DNA from: a beta proteobacterium AAP65
Lineage (GTDB): Bacteria > Pseudomonadota > Gammaproteobacteria > Burkholderiales > Burkholderiaceae_C
Length of the DNA: 64,000 bases
Reading direction: 5' to 3'
Assembly (NCBI GenBank): GCA_001295865.1
Contig: LJHW01000023.1
Coordinates: 1 to 64,000 of the forward strand
Of the stretch, positions 56,167 through 64,000 are shown in pieces. Numbering within the stretch: the first letter of the stretch is position 1; each line of letters begins with the position of its first letter. The notes under the pieces were generated by a model. That model had not been told where the DNA came from. It searched no databases and was given only the letters and a program-made list of their open reading frames with translations. Both the position numbers and the translations under genes were made by a program.

Positions 56167-57147
56167 TCAGGCCGCCAAAGGAGCCGTCAGCGCATCGATG
56201 CGAGCAAGCACTTCGCTGTTGAGCTTGTCCAGGACAGACAGCGCACCCAGGTTGGCCTGCAGTTGCGCCACGCTGGAAGCGCCGGTGATGACGGTGCTGA
56301 CACGCGGGTTCTTGGCCACCCAGGCGATGGCCAACTGCGCCAGCGTGCCGCCCAGTTCGGCAGCGATGGGCTCCAGCGCGGCGACGGCGGCGTTCTTCTT
56401 CGCGTCGAGCAAGCCGTCGCGCAGGAAGGCCATGTTGTCCATCGCGCCGCGGCTGCCCTCGGGAATGCCGTTGCGGTACTTGCCGGTCAGCAGGCCGCTG
56501 GCCAGCGGGCTCCAGGTGGTCAGGCCCAGACCGGTGGTGTCGTACAGGCGGCCGTACTCCTGCTCCACACGCTGGCGGTGGAAGAGGTGGTACTGCGGTT
56601 GCTCCATCAAGGGCTTGTGCCAGCCGTGGCGGTCGGCAATGTGCCAGGCCGCGGCGATGTCGGCGGCGCTCCATTCGCTGGTGCCCCAGTACAGCGCCTT
56701 GCCCTGAACGATGATGTCGTTCATCGCACGCACGGTCTCTTCCAGTGGCGTGTGCGGGTCGGGGCGGTGGCAGTAGACGAGGTCGATGAAGTCGAGGCCG
56801 AAACGCTGCAAGCTGCCGTCCATGGCCTGCATCAGGTATTTGCGGTTCAGCGTGTCCTTGCGGTTGACCGCCTCACCGTTGCGGTCCAGGCCCCAGAAGA
56901 ACTTGGTGCTGACGATGTAGTTCAGGCGCGGCCAGGCCAGGGCCTTGAGCGCCTCGCCCATGATGGTTTCGCTGCGGCCGCCAGCGTAGACCTCGGCGTT
57001 GTCGAAGAAGTTGACGCCCGCATCAAAAGCCGCGGCCATCATCTCGCGCGCTTGGGCCGAGTCGACCTGGTTGTGGTACGTGACCCAAGAGCCCAGCGAC
57101 AGGGCGCTGACGCGCAGGCCGGAACGGCCGAGGTGGCGGTATTGCAT
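56167..57147 (-). CDS. Aldo/keto reductase (voltage-gated K+ channel beta-subunit-like)
   Basis: The 326-residue NADPH-dependent oxidoreductase has the AKR barrel with its catalytic set: Asp and Tyr in [14 protein letters not shown], Lys in IVSTKFFWG and His in [28 protein letters not shown] and [17 protein letters not shown] (the cofactor site) follow. The closest subgroup is that of channel beta-subunit-like AKRs (Kv-beta, YghZ/GSP69). Natural substrates are usually reactive aldehydes or ketones. The gene stands alone on the minus strand between the Aer-like receptor and the FAD oxidase. Confidence 0.93.
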   Translation of the reverse strand: MQYRHLGRSGLRVSALSLGSWVTYHNQVDSAQAREMMAAAFDAGVNFFDNAEVYAGGRSETIMGEALKALAWPRLNYIVSTKFFWGLDRNGEAVNRKDTLNRKYLMQAMDGSLQRFGLDFIDLVYCHRPDPHTPLEETVRAMNDIIVQGKALYWGTSEWSAADIAAAWHIADRHGWHKPLMEQPQYHLFHRQRVEQEYGRLYDTTGLGLTTWSPLASGLLTGKYRNGIPEGSRGAMDNMAFLRDGLLDAKKNAAVAALEPIAAELGGTLAQLAIAWVAKNPRVSTVITGASSVAQLQANLGALSVLDKLNSEVLARIDALTAPLAA

Positions 57148-57195
57148 GGTGTGGAGAGGCTTCCAATGAGAAGCCCAAGCTGGGGAAACAGCGGC

Positions 57196-58797
57196 CTAGG
57201 CTAGCGCAGCCTCGGCGCCGGCCGTGCAGGCCTCTTCGAACACCGAGCAGCCGGCAAGGTCGGCGTGGGCAAAACGCAGCCGGCCGCGCAGACCGCGCAG
57301 CGCCTGCAGGGCCGGGTGGCGCTGCAGGCCGGGCACGGGGATGGCCATGGCGTGGCCCCAGCGCATGAGGTGGATGCGCTGCACGTGTTCATCGATGTCG
57401 GGGTGGGCCCCACGCAGTTCGGCCAGCACGCGCGCGGCCCAGGGCGTGGGGTCGTCGGCCAGCAGCGCGGCGCGTTCGCTGCGCGCGAGCGCATGGTAGG
57501 CCGTCAGCACGGTGGCGCCAGGCACGGGGCGCAGGCTCTGGTGCATGGCGTCGACATAGCCCAGGCCCCGGCCGCCATAGACCACGTTGTCCCACGAAGG
57601 CGGCGCGCCGGGGCGGTCGAAGAGCGGGGCATCGATCTGCAGGTTGGCCACGAGCCACGGCGCGTAGGGCAAGAGCGCTGCGGCCTGTGCCAGCGCTGGC
57701 GGTGGGTTCTGCACCACGCGCGCCGCGATGAAGAGGGGCAGTGCCAGAACCACCTGCGGCGACGTCCAGCGCTCCAGCCGCTGCTGGGCTTCGTCCCAGG
57801 CCAGCACCTCCACCGCATGGCGACCTTCGCTCACCTGCAGCACCGTGCGGCCGCCGTGCAGGCGCTCGCCCAGCGGCGCGGCCAGGCGCTGCGTGAGCCA
57901 GGCGTTGCCCTCGGGCCAGGTGAAGACCGCTTCACGCTCTTCGGTCTCGCTACCCGGCGCATGGAAACCATGACGGCTGGCGAAATAGTGCAGGCCGGCC
58001 CAGGCCGAGACTTCTTCGGGCGTGGCGCCGTAGTCGTCGCGGCAGCAGTAGCCGAGGTACCAGCGCAGGTGGGCGTCGTCGAGGCCGTGCGCGTCCAGCC
58101 ACTGCGCGAAGGTCTGCGCGTCGAGTTGCGCCTGCAGCGGCCCCCAGGCGCTGCGGTGCGCAGGCTGAGCGAAGGCCGGCTCGCCGCGGCGGCCGGCGCC
58201 TGCACGCTGCACCGCCGCCACCGCAGCCGCGAAGGCCTGCAGCTGCTGCGCGCTGCGCGAGCCGGGCTCCACCGGCGGCAGCAGGCCTTCGGCCCAGGCA
58301 CCTTCGAAGAACACACGCTCCTGCGGGCTGTGGCAGAGGTGGCGCTCGTCGGCCACGGTGCGGCCGAGTTCGTGTTTCAGCAGGCCCAACTCGTGCAGCA
58401 GTTCGCTCACCTCGCGCGCCTGCGGGCCTGGCAAGGGCAGGTAGTGCGCGCCCAGCGGGCAGGCCATGCCGGCCATCTGGTGGCCGCGGCTGTTGCCGCC
58501 GGGTTGGTCTTCGAGTTCCAGCACGTGCACGTCATCGATGCCCCGCTGCCGCAGGCCGCGCGCAGCGGCCAGGCCGGCCACGCCGGCACCGATCACCAGC
58601 GCGCCGGCCTGGCGCTGCACGGCCACCGGCGGCAGCGCACCGCTGCGGCGCAGGCGGTGGCCGCGGGTGTGGCTGGCGCCCACCCATTGCACGGGCACGG
58701 CCGCTGGCGCTGCCGGGCTGCAGCCCGCGCCCAGCACGGTGGCCGCGCCCAGGCCCAAGCCGAGCACATCGCGGCGCCGCAGCGACCCAGGTTTCAC
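57196..58797 (-). CDS. Exported FAD-dependent amine-oxidase-like protein, Tat lipoprotein
   Basis: The 533-residue product begins with a twin-arginine signal (SLRRRDVLGLGLGAAT) that ends in a lipobox-like GAGC. The protein is therefore probably folded with FAD inside, exported by Tat and anchored. The dinucleotide-binding motif is VIGAGVAGLAAARGL (about 70-84). The second FAD motif and the NAD(P)-like VLALPLFIAARVV are those of flavin amine oxidases, and GHAMAIPVPGL is near the C-terminus. I chose a GTG start at 58797 because it overlaps the upstream aminopropyltransferase stop as GTGA and immediately precedes the Tat signal. The coupling suggests it acts on a polyamine-like product. Confidence 0.85.
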   Translation of the reverse strand: MKPGSLRRRDVLGLGLGAATVLGAGCSPAAPAAVPVQWVGASHTRGHRLRRSGALPPVAVQRQAGALVIGAGVAGLAAARGLRQRGIDDVHVLELEDQPGGNSRGHQMAGMACPLGAHYLPLPGPQAREVSELLHELGLLKHELGRTVADERHLCHSPQERVFFEGAWAEGLLPPVEPGSRSAQQLQAFAAAVAAVQRAGAGRRGEPAFAQPAHRSAWGPLQAQLDAQTFAQWLDAHGLDDAHLRWYLGYCCRDDYGATPEEVSAWAGLHYFASRHGFHAPGSETEEREAVFTWPEGNAWLTQRLAAPLGERLHGGRTVLQVSEGRHAVEVLAWDEAQQRLERWTSPQVVLALPLFIAARVVQNPPPALAQAAALLPYAPWLVANLQIDAPLFDRPGAPPSWDNVVYGGRGLGYVDAMHQSLRPVPGATVLTAYHALARSERAALLADDPTPWAARVLAELRGAHPDIDEHVQRIHLMRWGHAMAIPVPGLQRHPALQALRGLRGRLRFAHADLAGCSVFEEACTAGAEAALA

Positions 58798-60371
58798 TTC
58801 ACCCGGCCCCACTCTTCCTCGAAGGTGGCCACCAGCGCCTGGTTGCTCAGGCGGTTGGGTTCGGCCGGCACACGCGCCATGTCGGGCGGGAACTGCAGCA
58901 GCGCCGGCAACCCCGCCACGGTGAGGAAACGCAGGCCCGCGGGCAGCTTCTCGGGCGGCTGCCAGGGCCGGCGGCTGGCGATGACGAAGCCCCACTCGCC
59001 GAAGCTCGGCACGTGCACGTGCAACGGCGTGGTCTGCAGGCCCACCGCCTCCAGCGTGGCCACCACCGTCCAGTAGCTCTTGCGCGCGAACAGCGGCGAG
59101 GTGGTCTGCACCACCAGGTAGCCGCCGGCCGCCAGGGCCTGGTCGGCGCGCTGGTAGAAGCTGGTGGTGTAGAGCTTGCCGATGCTGAAGTTGGTGGGGT
59201 CGGGAAAGTCGACCACGATGACGTCGAACATCTCGCGGTTGGCTTCCAGCCAGGTGTAGGCGTCGGTGTTCACCACCTGGAGCTTGGGGCTTGCCAAGGC
59301 GTCGGCGTTCAGCTCGCGCAGCACCGGGTTGTTGGCGAACAGGCGCGTGATGTGCGGGTCGAGCTCCACCAGCGTCACCTGCTCCACGCTCGGGTGCTTG
59401 AGCACCTCGCGCACGGCCAGGCCGTCGCCGCCGCCCAGCACCAGCACCTTGCGCGGCCGGCCGTGCGCGGCCAGCGCGGGGTGCACCAGCACCTCGTGGT
59501 AACGGTACTCGTCACGGCTGTGGAACTGCAGGTTGCCGTTGAGGTACAGGCGCACGCCCGCCGGGCCGGCCGTGACCACCACGCGCTGGTAATCGCTGCT
59601 CTCGCGCACGACGATGTCGCTGCCGTAAAAGCTGTCTTCGGCCCAGGTGGTCAGGCGGTCGGCGCCGGCCATGGCCGCGACGAGCACGCCCACCACACCG
59701 AAACACGCCGCCGCGTGTGCACCCCAGCGCCGCAGGTCAGCGCGGAAGGCGAACAGCACCCACACCGCCACCGCCGCGTTGAGCAGACCGAAGAAGAGCC
59801 CCGTGCGCACCAGCCCCAGGTGCGGCACGAAGAGCAGCGGGAAGGCCACCGCCACCATCAGCGCGCCGAGATAGTCGAAGGTCAGCACCTGCGAGACCAG
59901 GTCTGAGAGCGCCCAGCGTGGCGCGAAGTGCGCCTTGAGGATGCGCATCACCAGCGGAATCTCCAGCCCGGCCAGGATGCCGATCACGCCCACCAGGCCG
60001 TAGAGCATCACGCGGAAGGGCAGCTCGGCGCTGGCCGGCAGGCTGCTGTGGGCGGTGAACAGCAGCGCCGGCATCAAACCGCCGATGAAGGCCACCAGCA
60101 GCTCGATGCGCAGGAACTGCGCCACCAGCTGGTGCTGGATGTACTTGCTGAGCCACGAGCCTATGCCCATGGCAAAGAGGTAGCTGCCGATGATGGTGCT
60201 GAACTGCAGCACCGAATCGCCCAGCAGGTAGCTGGCCAGCGCGCCGGCAGCGAGCTCGTAAACCAGTCCGCAGGCCGCCACCACGAACACCGAGGCCAGC
60301 AGCGCCAGTTCGGCAGGGTGGATGCGCGCGGCCGCGGCAGGCGCCTCGGCAGTGGGGGGGCTGGTGGACAT
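58794..60371 (-). CDS. Membrane-bound polyamine aminopropyltransferase (spermidine synthase-like)
   Basis: The 525-residue protein fuses about seven N-terminal transmembrane helices (residues about 25-235) to a C-terminal SpeE-type domain. The helices include LALLASVFVVAACGLVYELA and FSTIIGSYLFAMGIGSWLS. The catalytic domain has the dcSAM-binding VLVLGGGDGLAVREVL and the active-site DFPDPTNFSIGKLYT. In soluble spermidine synthase the last motif reads close to DxxDPxGP; here the Gly-Pro is replaced by Asn-Phe, so substrate choice may differ. The start at 60371 fits the membrane domain. The stop overlaps the FAD oxidase start. Confidence 0.92.
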   Translation of the reverse strand: MSTSPPTAEAPAAAARIHPAELALLASVFVVAACGLVYELAAGALASYLLGDSVLQFSTIIGSYLFAMGIGSWLSKYIQHQLVAQFLRIELLVAFIGGLMPALLFTAHSSLPASAELPFRVMLYGLVGVIGILAGLEIPLVMRILKAHFAPRWALSDLVSQVLTFDYLGALMVAVAFPLLFVPHLGLVRTGLFFGLLNAAVAVWVLFAFRADLRRWGAHAAACFGVVGVLVAAMAGADRLTTWAEDSFYGSDIVVRESSDYQRVVVTAGPAGVRLYLNGNLQFHSRDEYRYHEVLVHPALAAHGRPRKVLVLGGGDGLAVREVLKHPSVEQVTLVELDPHITRLFANNPVLRELNADALASPKLQVVNTDAYTWLEANREMFDVIVVDFPDPTNFSIGKLYTTSFYQRADQALAAGGYLVVQTTSPLFARKSYWTVVATLEAVGLQTTPLHVHVPSFGEWGFVIASRRPWQPPEKLPAGLRFLTVAGLPALLQFPPDMARVPAEPNRLSNQALVATFEEEWGRVK

Positions 60372-60534
60372 GCGCAGAGCGTAACGGCTCGAAAGTCGCC
60401 CGCGCCTTGCGCTCGCTCGAGATTTCCATCTGCGCCCATCACATGTGTGCGCCGGGCTTGTGCACGCCGTGCGGCCAGCTTGGTGCATGCCGCAGGCGGC
60501 CTCAGCGACCGTGCAGTCCATCACGGCAGCCCGC

Positions 60535-60561
60535 TCAGATGGCCGGTGCCCAGGCCGAAGA
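60535..60561 (+). promoter_or_regulatory. Possible sigma-28 promoter before the four-helix-bundle MCP
   Basis: TCAG (60535-60538), a 15-base spacer and GCCGAAGA (60554-60561) resemble the flagellar promoter pattern, with one mismatch in the -35 half and two in the -10 half. It is the weakest of the three candidates. Confidence 0.25.
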
Positions 60562-60612
60562 CACGCGCAAGTCCACCGGCTTCCGGTGTTGCCACACAGA
60601 TCGAGGGAAAAC

Positions 60613-62178
60613 GTGTCTCAACTCCTACAGACCCTGAAGATCGGGCCGCGCTTGGGCGTGGCCTTCGCCATCCTCATCCTGCTGCTGATCGCCCTGTGCG
60701 GCGTCGGCGCGCTCAGCGCACGTTCGCTCGCGCAAGACCTCGATACCACGGCCCGCGTCGACATCGCGCTCGTGCGCGCGGCCAACGCGCTGCAAGAGCG
60801 CACGCACCTGGTGGCGCGTTCCAGCCGTGAGCTGTTGATCGTCGACAGCGGTGGGCAGATCAAACGCCTGAAGGCCGCCATCGAAGAATCGCTGGCCGAT
60901 GGCGAAACGCAGCTGGCCGAGGTGCAGAAGCTCGCCGGCCAGGGCGACAACGCCCGCCTCATCGACGACGTCAAGACGCAGAAGGCCGCCTTCTCCAGCG
61001 CCGTGCGCAAGTTCCTCACCGTCTACGACGCCGGCAACCCCGACGATTCGCGCACCGCGCTGCTGATCGAACTGCGCCCGGTGCAGCAGGCCTACGAAAA
61101 GTCGGTGGAGGCCTTGGGCCTGGCGCTGAAAGAGCAGGTCGAAGCGCGCGCCGCCGCCGGTGGCGCCGCCGCGCAGCGCAGCGTGTGGCTGATGCTGGTG
61201 TTCGGCGCCGTCGGTCTGGTGCTGGCCGTGAGCGCGGCCTGGATCATCAGCCGCTCGATCACGGTGCCGCTGCAACACGCGATGGACGCGGCCGAACGCA
61301 TCAAGTCGGGCGACCTCTCGCGCCGCATCGACTCGGGCGCGCGTGACGAGATCGGTGCGCTGCTGCGCGCCATGGGCGGCATGCAGCAGCACCTGCTGGG
61401 TGTGATCGAGGACGTGCAACGCTGCGCCCGCGATCTGGCCGCGCACAGCGACGAGCTGGCCGGTGGCAATACCGAGCTCTCCACGCGCACCGAGCGCAAC
61501 GCCGCCAGCCTGCAGCAGACCGCCAGCGCGGTGGAGCAGATCGCTGCCACCGTGCAGGGCAACAGCGCCAAGACGCGCGAGGCCTCGCAGGTGGCCACCA
61601 GCGCGCGCGATGCGGTGGTGGAAGGCGGCAGGTCGGTGGAGCAGCTCGTCGAGACCATGACGCGCATCTCCGGCAGCAGCACGCGCATCAAGGACATCAT
61701 CGCCGTCATCGATGGCATCGCCTTCCAGACCAACATCCTGGCGCTGAACGCCGCGGTGGAAGCAGCGCGGGCCGGTGAACACGGCCGCGGTTTTGCGGTG
61801 GTGGCCACCGAGGTGCGTTCATTGGCCGGCCGCGCCAGCAGCGCCGCGCGCGAGATCAAGAGCCTCATCGACGACTCGGCCGAACGTGTGGCCGACGGCA
61901 CGCGCACCGTGGCCGAGGTGGGCGAGCGCATCGGCGGCATCGTCAAGGCCGTGATGGACGTGCGCCAGCTCGTCGAAGAAGTCAGCCACGCCAGCCACGA
62001 GCAGGTGACGGGCATGGCCTCCATCAACGGCAGCGTCGGCGAGGTGGACCAGGCCACGCAGCAGAACGCCGCGCTGGTGGAAGAGATCGCCGCCACCACC
62101 GAATCGTTGAAGTCCAACGCCGAACGCCTGGTCAAGGCGGTGGCCTTCTTCCGCCTGCCCGGCGGCGCCGCGGCCTGA
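60613..62178 (+). CDS. Transmembrane methyl-accepting chemotaxis protein
   Basis: The 521-residue receptor has the classic Tar-like layout: a first membrane helix (about 13-32), a periplasmic four-helix-bundle ligand domain (about 35-190), and a second helix (about 196-216). HAMP (AERIKSGDLSRRIDSGARDE) and a signalling domain with [21 protein letters not shown] follow. Methylation-site helices are rich in Glu/Gln. The end (PGGAAA) has no CheR-docking pentapeptide, so it needs another receptor or tether for adaptation. The GTG start at 60613 has GAGGGAAA upstream. It is divergent from the aminopropyltransferase gene. Confidence 0.93.
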   Translation: MSQLLQTLKIGPRLGVAFAILILLLIALCGVGALSARSLAQDLDTTARVDIALVRAANALQERTHLVARSSRELLIVDSGGQIKRLKAAIEESLADGETQLAEVQKLAGQGDNARLIDDVKTQKAAFSSAVRKFLTVYDAGNPDDSRTALLIELRPVQQAYEKSVEALGLALKEQVEARAAAGGAAAQRSVWLMLVFGAVGLVLAVSAAWIISRSITVPLQHAMDAAERIKSGDLSRRIDSGARDEIGALLRAMGGMQQHLLGVIEDVQRCARDLAAHSDELAGGNTELSTRTERNAASLQQTASAVEQIAATVQGNSAKTREASQVATSARDAVVEGGRSVEQLVETMTRISGSSTRIKDIIAVIDGIAFQTNILALNAAVEAARAGEHGRGFAVVATEVRSLAGRASSAAREIKSLIDDSAERVADGTRTVAEVGERIGGIVKAVMDVRQLVEEVSHASHEQVTGMASINGSVGEVDQATQQNAALVEEIAATTESLKSNAERLVKAVAFFRLPGGAAA

Positions 62179-62239
62179 AGGCCGGGCACGCTGTTGCTCT
62201 CCTTTTTCCATGCCCCTCCACCTCACCCGAGAACGCGCC

Positions 62240-62593
62240 ATGCAAACCAAGCTCCGCACCCTCACCGCCCGCCTGGGTCTGGCCACCGCGCTGGGCCTCT
62301 CGCTGCAGCTCGCCAGCCTGCCCGTGGCGGCCCAAGGCACGCCCAAGATCGTGAAGAAGACGCCGCTGGATTTCCCGCCCGAGGCCATCCGCAGCGGTGT
62401 CGACAAGGGCGTGCTGCGCGCCAAGCTCACCATCGACGGCGAAGGCGCGGTCACCGACGTGACCGTGGTCGACGTGCAGCCGCCGCAGGCCCGAGTGCTG
62501 CGCAGGACCGTGGTCGAGGGCCTGCGCCCTTGGAAATTCGAGGCCGGCAAGGCCGGCAGCTTCGAGATGCAGGTGGTGATGAGCAACGAGTGA
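62240..62593 (+). CDS. TonB C-terminal-domain-like periplasmic protein
   Basis: The 117-residue product has a signal peptide (about 1-32, LASLPVAA-QG). A short domain with the TonB C-terminal pattern follows: PLDFPPEAIRSGVDKGVLRA and LTIDGEGAVTDVTVVDVQPP, then RVLRRTVVEGLRPWKFE. It lacks the membrane anchor and proline-rich spacer of true TonB, so it is a stand-alone domain that may bind envelope receptors. I chose the ATG at 62240 with GAGAA upstream. Confidence 0.82.
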   Translation: MQTKLRTLTARLGLATALGLSLQLASLPVAAQGTPKIVKKTPLDFPPEAIRSGVDKGVLRAKLTIDGEGAVTDVTVVDVQPPQARVLRRTVVEGLRPWKFEAGKAGSFEMQVVMSNE

Positions 62594-62648
62594 CGGGCGC
62601 TGCGCGGCCCTGACTCCACCGCGACAGGACGACGGCCCCTGCCCGGCC

Positions 62649-62654
62649 CAGAAT
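62649..62654 (+). promoter_or_regulatory. -10 box of a probable leaderless transcript
   Basis: CAGAAT ends seven bases before the ATG at 62662 of the histidine phosphatase gene, and covers part of an upstream in-frame ATG at 62653. This favours the later start codon. Confidence 0.35.
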
Positions 62655-62661
62655 GCCGGGC

Positions 62662-63345
62662 ATGGGAACGCTCTACCTCGTGCGCCACGGCCAGGCCAGC
62701 TTCGGCGCGGCCGACTACGACCAGCTCAGCGAACTCGGCACGCGCCAATGCCAGGCGCTGGGCCGCTGGTTCGCCGAACGCGGCATCGCCTTCGAAGCGG
62801 TGCTGCGCGGCACGCTCAAGCGCCACGCACAAACGCTGGCCGGCATCGCCCAAGGGCATGCCGAAACCGGCGGCGCGGCGCTGCCCGAAGCGCTGCTGTG
62901 GCCGGGCCTGAACGAGTACGACAGCGAAGCGCTGATCCGCACCGTGCACGCCGGCCCGCTGGCCAAGCCTGACAGCCCCGAGGTCTACAAGGCTCACTTC
63001 CGGCTGCTGCGCGAAGCGCTGGCGCGCTGGATGGCCGGGCAGACACAACCGCAAGGCATGCCCAGCTGGGCCGCGTTCAGCGCCGGCGTGGCCTCAGCGC
63101 TGCAGCACGTGCAGCAAACACACAGCAGCAACGTGCTGCTGGTCAGCAGCGGCGGGCCCATCGCCACCGCCGTGCACCAGGTGCTGGGGACTCCGCCCGA
63201 GACCACCATCGAGCTGAACCTGCGCATCCGCAACAGCGCGCTCAGCGAGTTCAGCTACACGCCCAAGGGGCACCGGCTGCTGAGCTTCAACCACCTGCCC
63301 CATCTCGACCACGCCGAGCGGCGGGCGTGGGAGACGTACGCCTGA
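62662..63345 (+). CDS. Histidine-phosphatase-fold protein lacking the second active-site histidine
   Basis: The 227-residue protein begins MGTLYLVRHGQASFG, the RHG motif that carries the phospho-accepting histidine. The second catalytic histidine, normally in VSHGG, is replaced: the segment reads VLLVSSGGPIATAVHQ. The body follows the family (RGTLKRHAQTLAGIAQGH, WPGLNEYDSEALI). Either another histidine serves or the enzyme is altered. Related betaproteobacterial proteins may share the change, so it could be a subfamily trait. I prefer the start at 62662; 62653 is also possible. It converges on the DUF350 gene. Confidence 0.85.
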   Translation: MGTLYLVRHGQASFGAADYDQLSELGTRQCQALGRWFAERGIAFEAVLRGTLKRHAQTLAGIAQGHAETGGAALPEALLWPGLNEYDSEALIRTVHAGPLAKPDSPEVYKAHFRLLREALARWMAGQTQPQGMPSWAAFSAGVASALQHVQQTHSSNVLLVSSGGPIATAVHQVLGTPPETTIELNLRIRNSALSEFSYTPKGHRLLSFNHLPHLDHAERRAWETYA

Positions 63346-63358
63346 CCGTGACGGGGGC

Positions 63359-63583
63359 TCAGCCCTGCACCGCGGCCGAGACGATGAGCCCGATGGCGAT
63401 GCACATCGCGCCCACCACGATGGCCAGGGCCACGTTCTTCTTCTCGACGATCTCGGCCCACAGGTCGTAAGGCGTGAGCTTGTCGATGATCACGAAGCAC
63501 AGCCAGAACACGGCCACGCCCAGCAAGGCGAACAAGGCCGAGCCGAAGAAGGCGCCGGGCCTGAGCCATTCGATACCCATCAT
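63359..63583 (-). CDS. DUF350 family small membrane protein
   Basis: The 74-residue product has two transmembrane helices (about 11-33 and 50-72), joined by a short charged loop (DKLTPYDLWAEIVEKKN). This is the single-unit DUF350 (YjfL/UPF0719) pattern. The start at 63583 has AGAGGAG seven bases upstream. It is co-oriented with the DUF4178-type gene 40 bases upstream. DUF350 genes often neighbour DUF4178, PspA-like and polyamine-type genes in other genomes; the function is unknown. Confidence 0.85.
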   Translation of the reverse strand: MMGIEWLRPGAFFGSALFALLGVAVFWLCFVIIDKLTPYDLWAEIVEKKNVALAIVVGAMCIAIGLIVSAAVQG

Positions 63584-63623
63584 GGTGAAGCTCCTCTTGG
63601 TTGTCTGAAGGGCCAGCGCGCCG

Positions 63624-64000
63624 CTACTTGTGGCCGCCGCTCCCGCTGGACCAGCCGCCATAGCTGCCGCCGCTGCTGCGGACGCTGCCGCCCGAGCCGC
63701 GGTTGCGTTCGCACTGCCGGTACTCGGCGCTCGAAGCACCGAAGGTGCTGCGCACCTGATCGCATTCGTTGTCGCTGCACATCGCCAGCAAGACCACCAC
63801 GCCCAGTACCAGCACCACCAGCAGCAGCGCCTTGGGCACGCCGGCGGCCTTGAAGCTGGTGGGCGAGATGTCGCGCTGCAGCGCGGCGCGCTGGCCGGCG
63901 GCCAGGCCGAAAGCATCGGCCACGGTCTCGGCCTTCAGCGTCTGCCCGGCCGACCAGGTGACTTCCTGGCGCGTCTTTTCGCGCGACAGGCGCTTGGCCA
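63624..64000 (-). CDS. DUF4178-type protein, C-terminal part (cut by the window edge)
   Basis: The open frame enters from the right edge with no start inside the window. About 125 residues are visible. REKTRQEVTWSAGQTL followed by an ADAFGL segment resembles the end of a DUF4178 domain. A membrane helix (ALLLVVLVLGVVVLLAM) and a Gly/Ser-rich tail (SGGSYGGWSSGSGGHK) follow. Cysteines after the helix (MCSDNECDQ, YRQCERN) may form a disulfide or metal site. A GTG at 63923 is in frame but sits inside the domain, so it is not the true start. Family assignment is moderate. Confidence 0.65.
   Translation of the reverse strand, partial: AKRLSREKTRQEVTWSAGQTLKAETVADAFGLAAGQRAALQRDISPTSFKAAGVPKALLLVVLVLGVVVLLAMCSDNECDQVRSTFGASSAEYRQCERNRGSGGSVRSSGGSYGGWSSGSGGHK

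Overview
The window is a GC-rich, tightly packed chromosomal segment from a betaproteobacterium, most likely order Burkholderiales and probably close to the Rubrivivax/Leptothrix/Ideonella group. This rests on protein types rather than a search: a PEP-CTERM sorted protein, the permease-less EIIA-HPr-EI cluster, BLUF photoreceptors, the rsmB-DUF4390-ntrY-ntrX order, DUF1840 and DUF4197 proteins, and lipoproteins with a Cys-Gly-rich start. I see no insertion sequence, prophage, integrase, CRISPR array or rRNA. The last gene, on the minus strand, is cut by the right edge.

Layout. 0.2-3.4 kb: minus-strand PTS phosphorelay (EIIA, HPr, EI) and a lipoprotein. 3.4-8.4 kb: family III CoA-transferase, a degenerate histidine-kinase-like protein, DUF4197, a TlpA-like thiol lipoprotein, ruvA and a BLUF photoreceptor. 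8.5-17.9 kb: one long chemotaxis operon (soluble MCP, cheY, STAS, cheA, soluble PAS-MCP, cheW, cheR, cheD, cheB) lying between ruvA and ruvB. 18-24.7 kb: copper chaperone, ruvB, histidine phosphatase, PEBP, DUF1840, and a coupled HD-GYP / GGDEF-EAL pair. 25-28.5 kb: orphan amino-acid-type binding protein, monooxygenase-fold protein, M20 peptidase, TerB. 28.5-34.1 kb: speD with a triple-PAS GGDEF protein, divergent from tkt-gap. 34.1-39.9 kb: PEP-CTERM metalloprotease, S8 protease with a GlyGly-CTERM-like tail, SPOR-like protein, birA, and a SET-domain methyltransferase divergent from topB. 40-46.6 kb: topB, AEC transporter, lipoprotein hydrolase, proA, lemA. 46.6-48.8 kb: folE, second BLUF, esterase. 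48.9-54 kb: rsmB, DUF4390, ntrY, ntrX. 54.0-54.2 kb: tRNA-Phe and tRNA-Gly. 54.2-64 kb: Aer-like receptor, aldo/keto reductase, an exported FAD oxidase coupled to a membrane aminopropyltransferase, a four-helix-bundle MCP, a TonB-like protein, a histidine phosphatase lacking a key histidine, and DUF350/DUF4178 proteins.

Themes. Signalling dominates: four MCPs, a full adaptation set (CheR, CheB, CheD), two BLUF light sensors, three c-di-GMP proteins and NtrYX. Candidate sigma-28 promoters with the correct 15-nt spacing lie before three chemotaxis transcription units. Translational coupling through ATGA, GTGA or TTGA overlaps is pervasive. At least eight genes without a Shine-Dalgarno sequence have a -10-like hexamer ending 6-8 nt before the start codon, which suggests leaderless mRNAs. 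Polyamine-type enzymes (speD, membrane aminopropyltransferase, FAD oxidase, with DUF350/DUF4178) occur at three places and may form one functional module.
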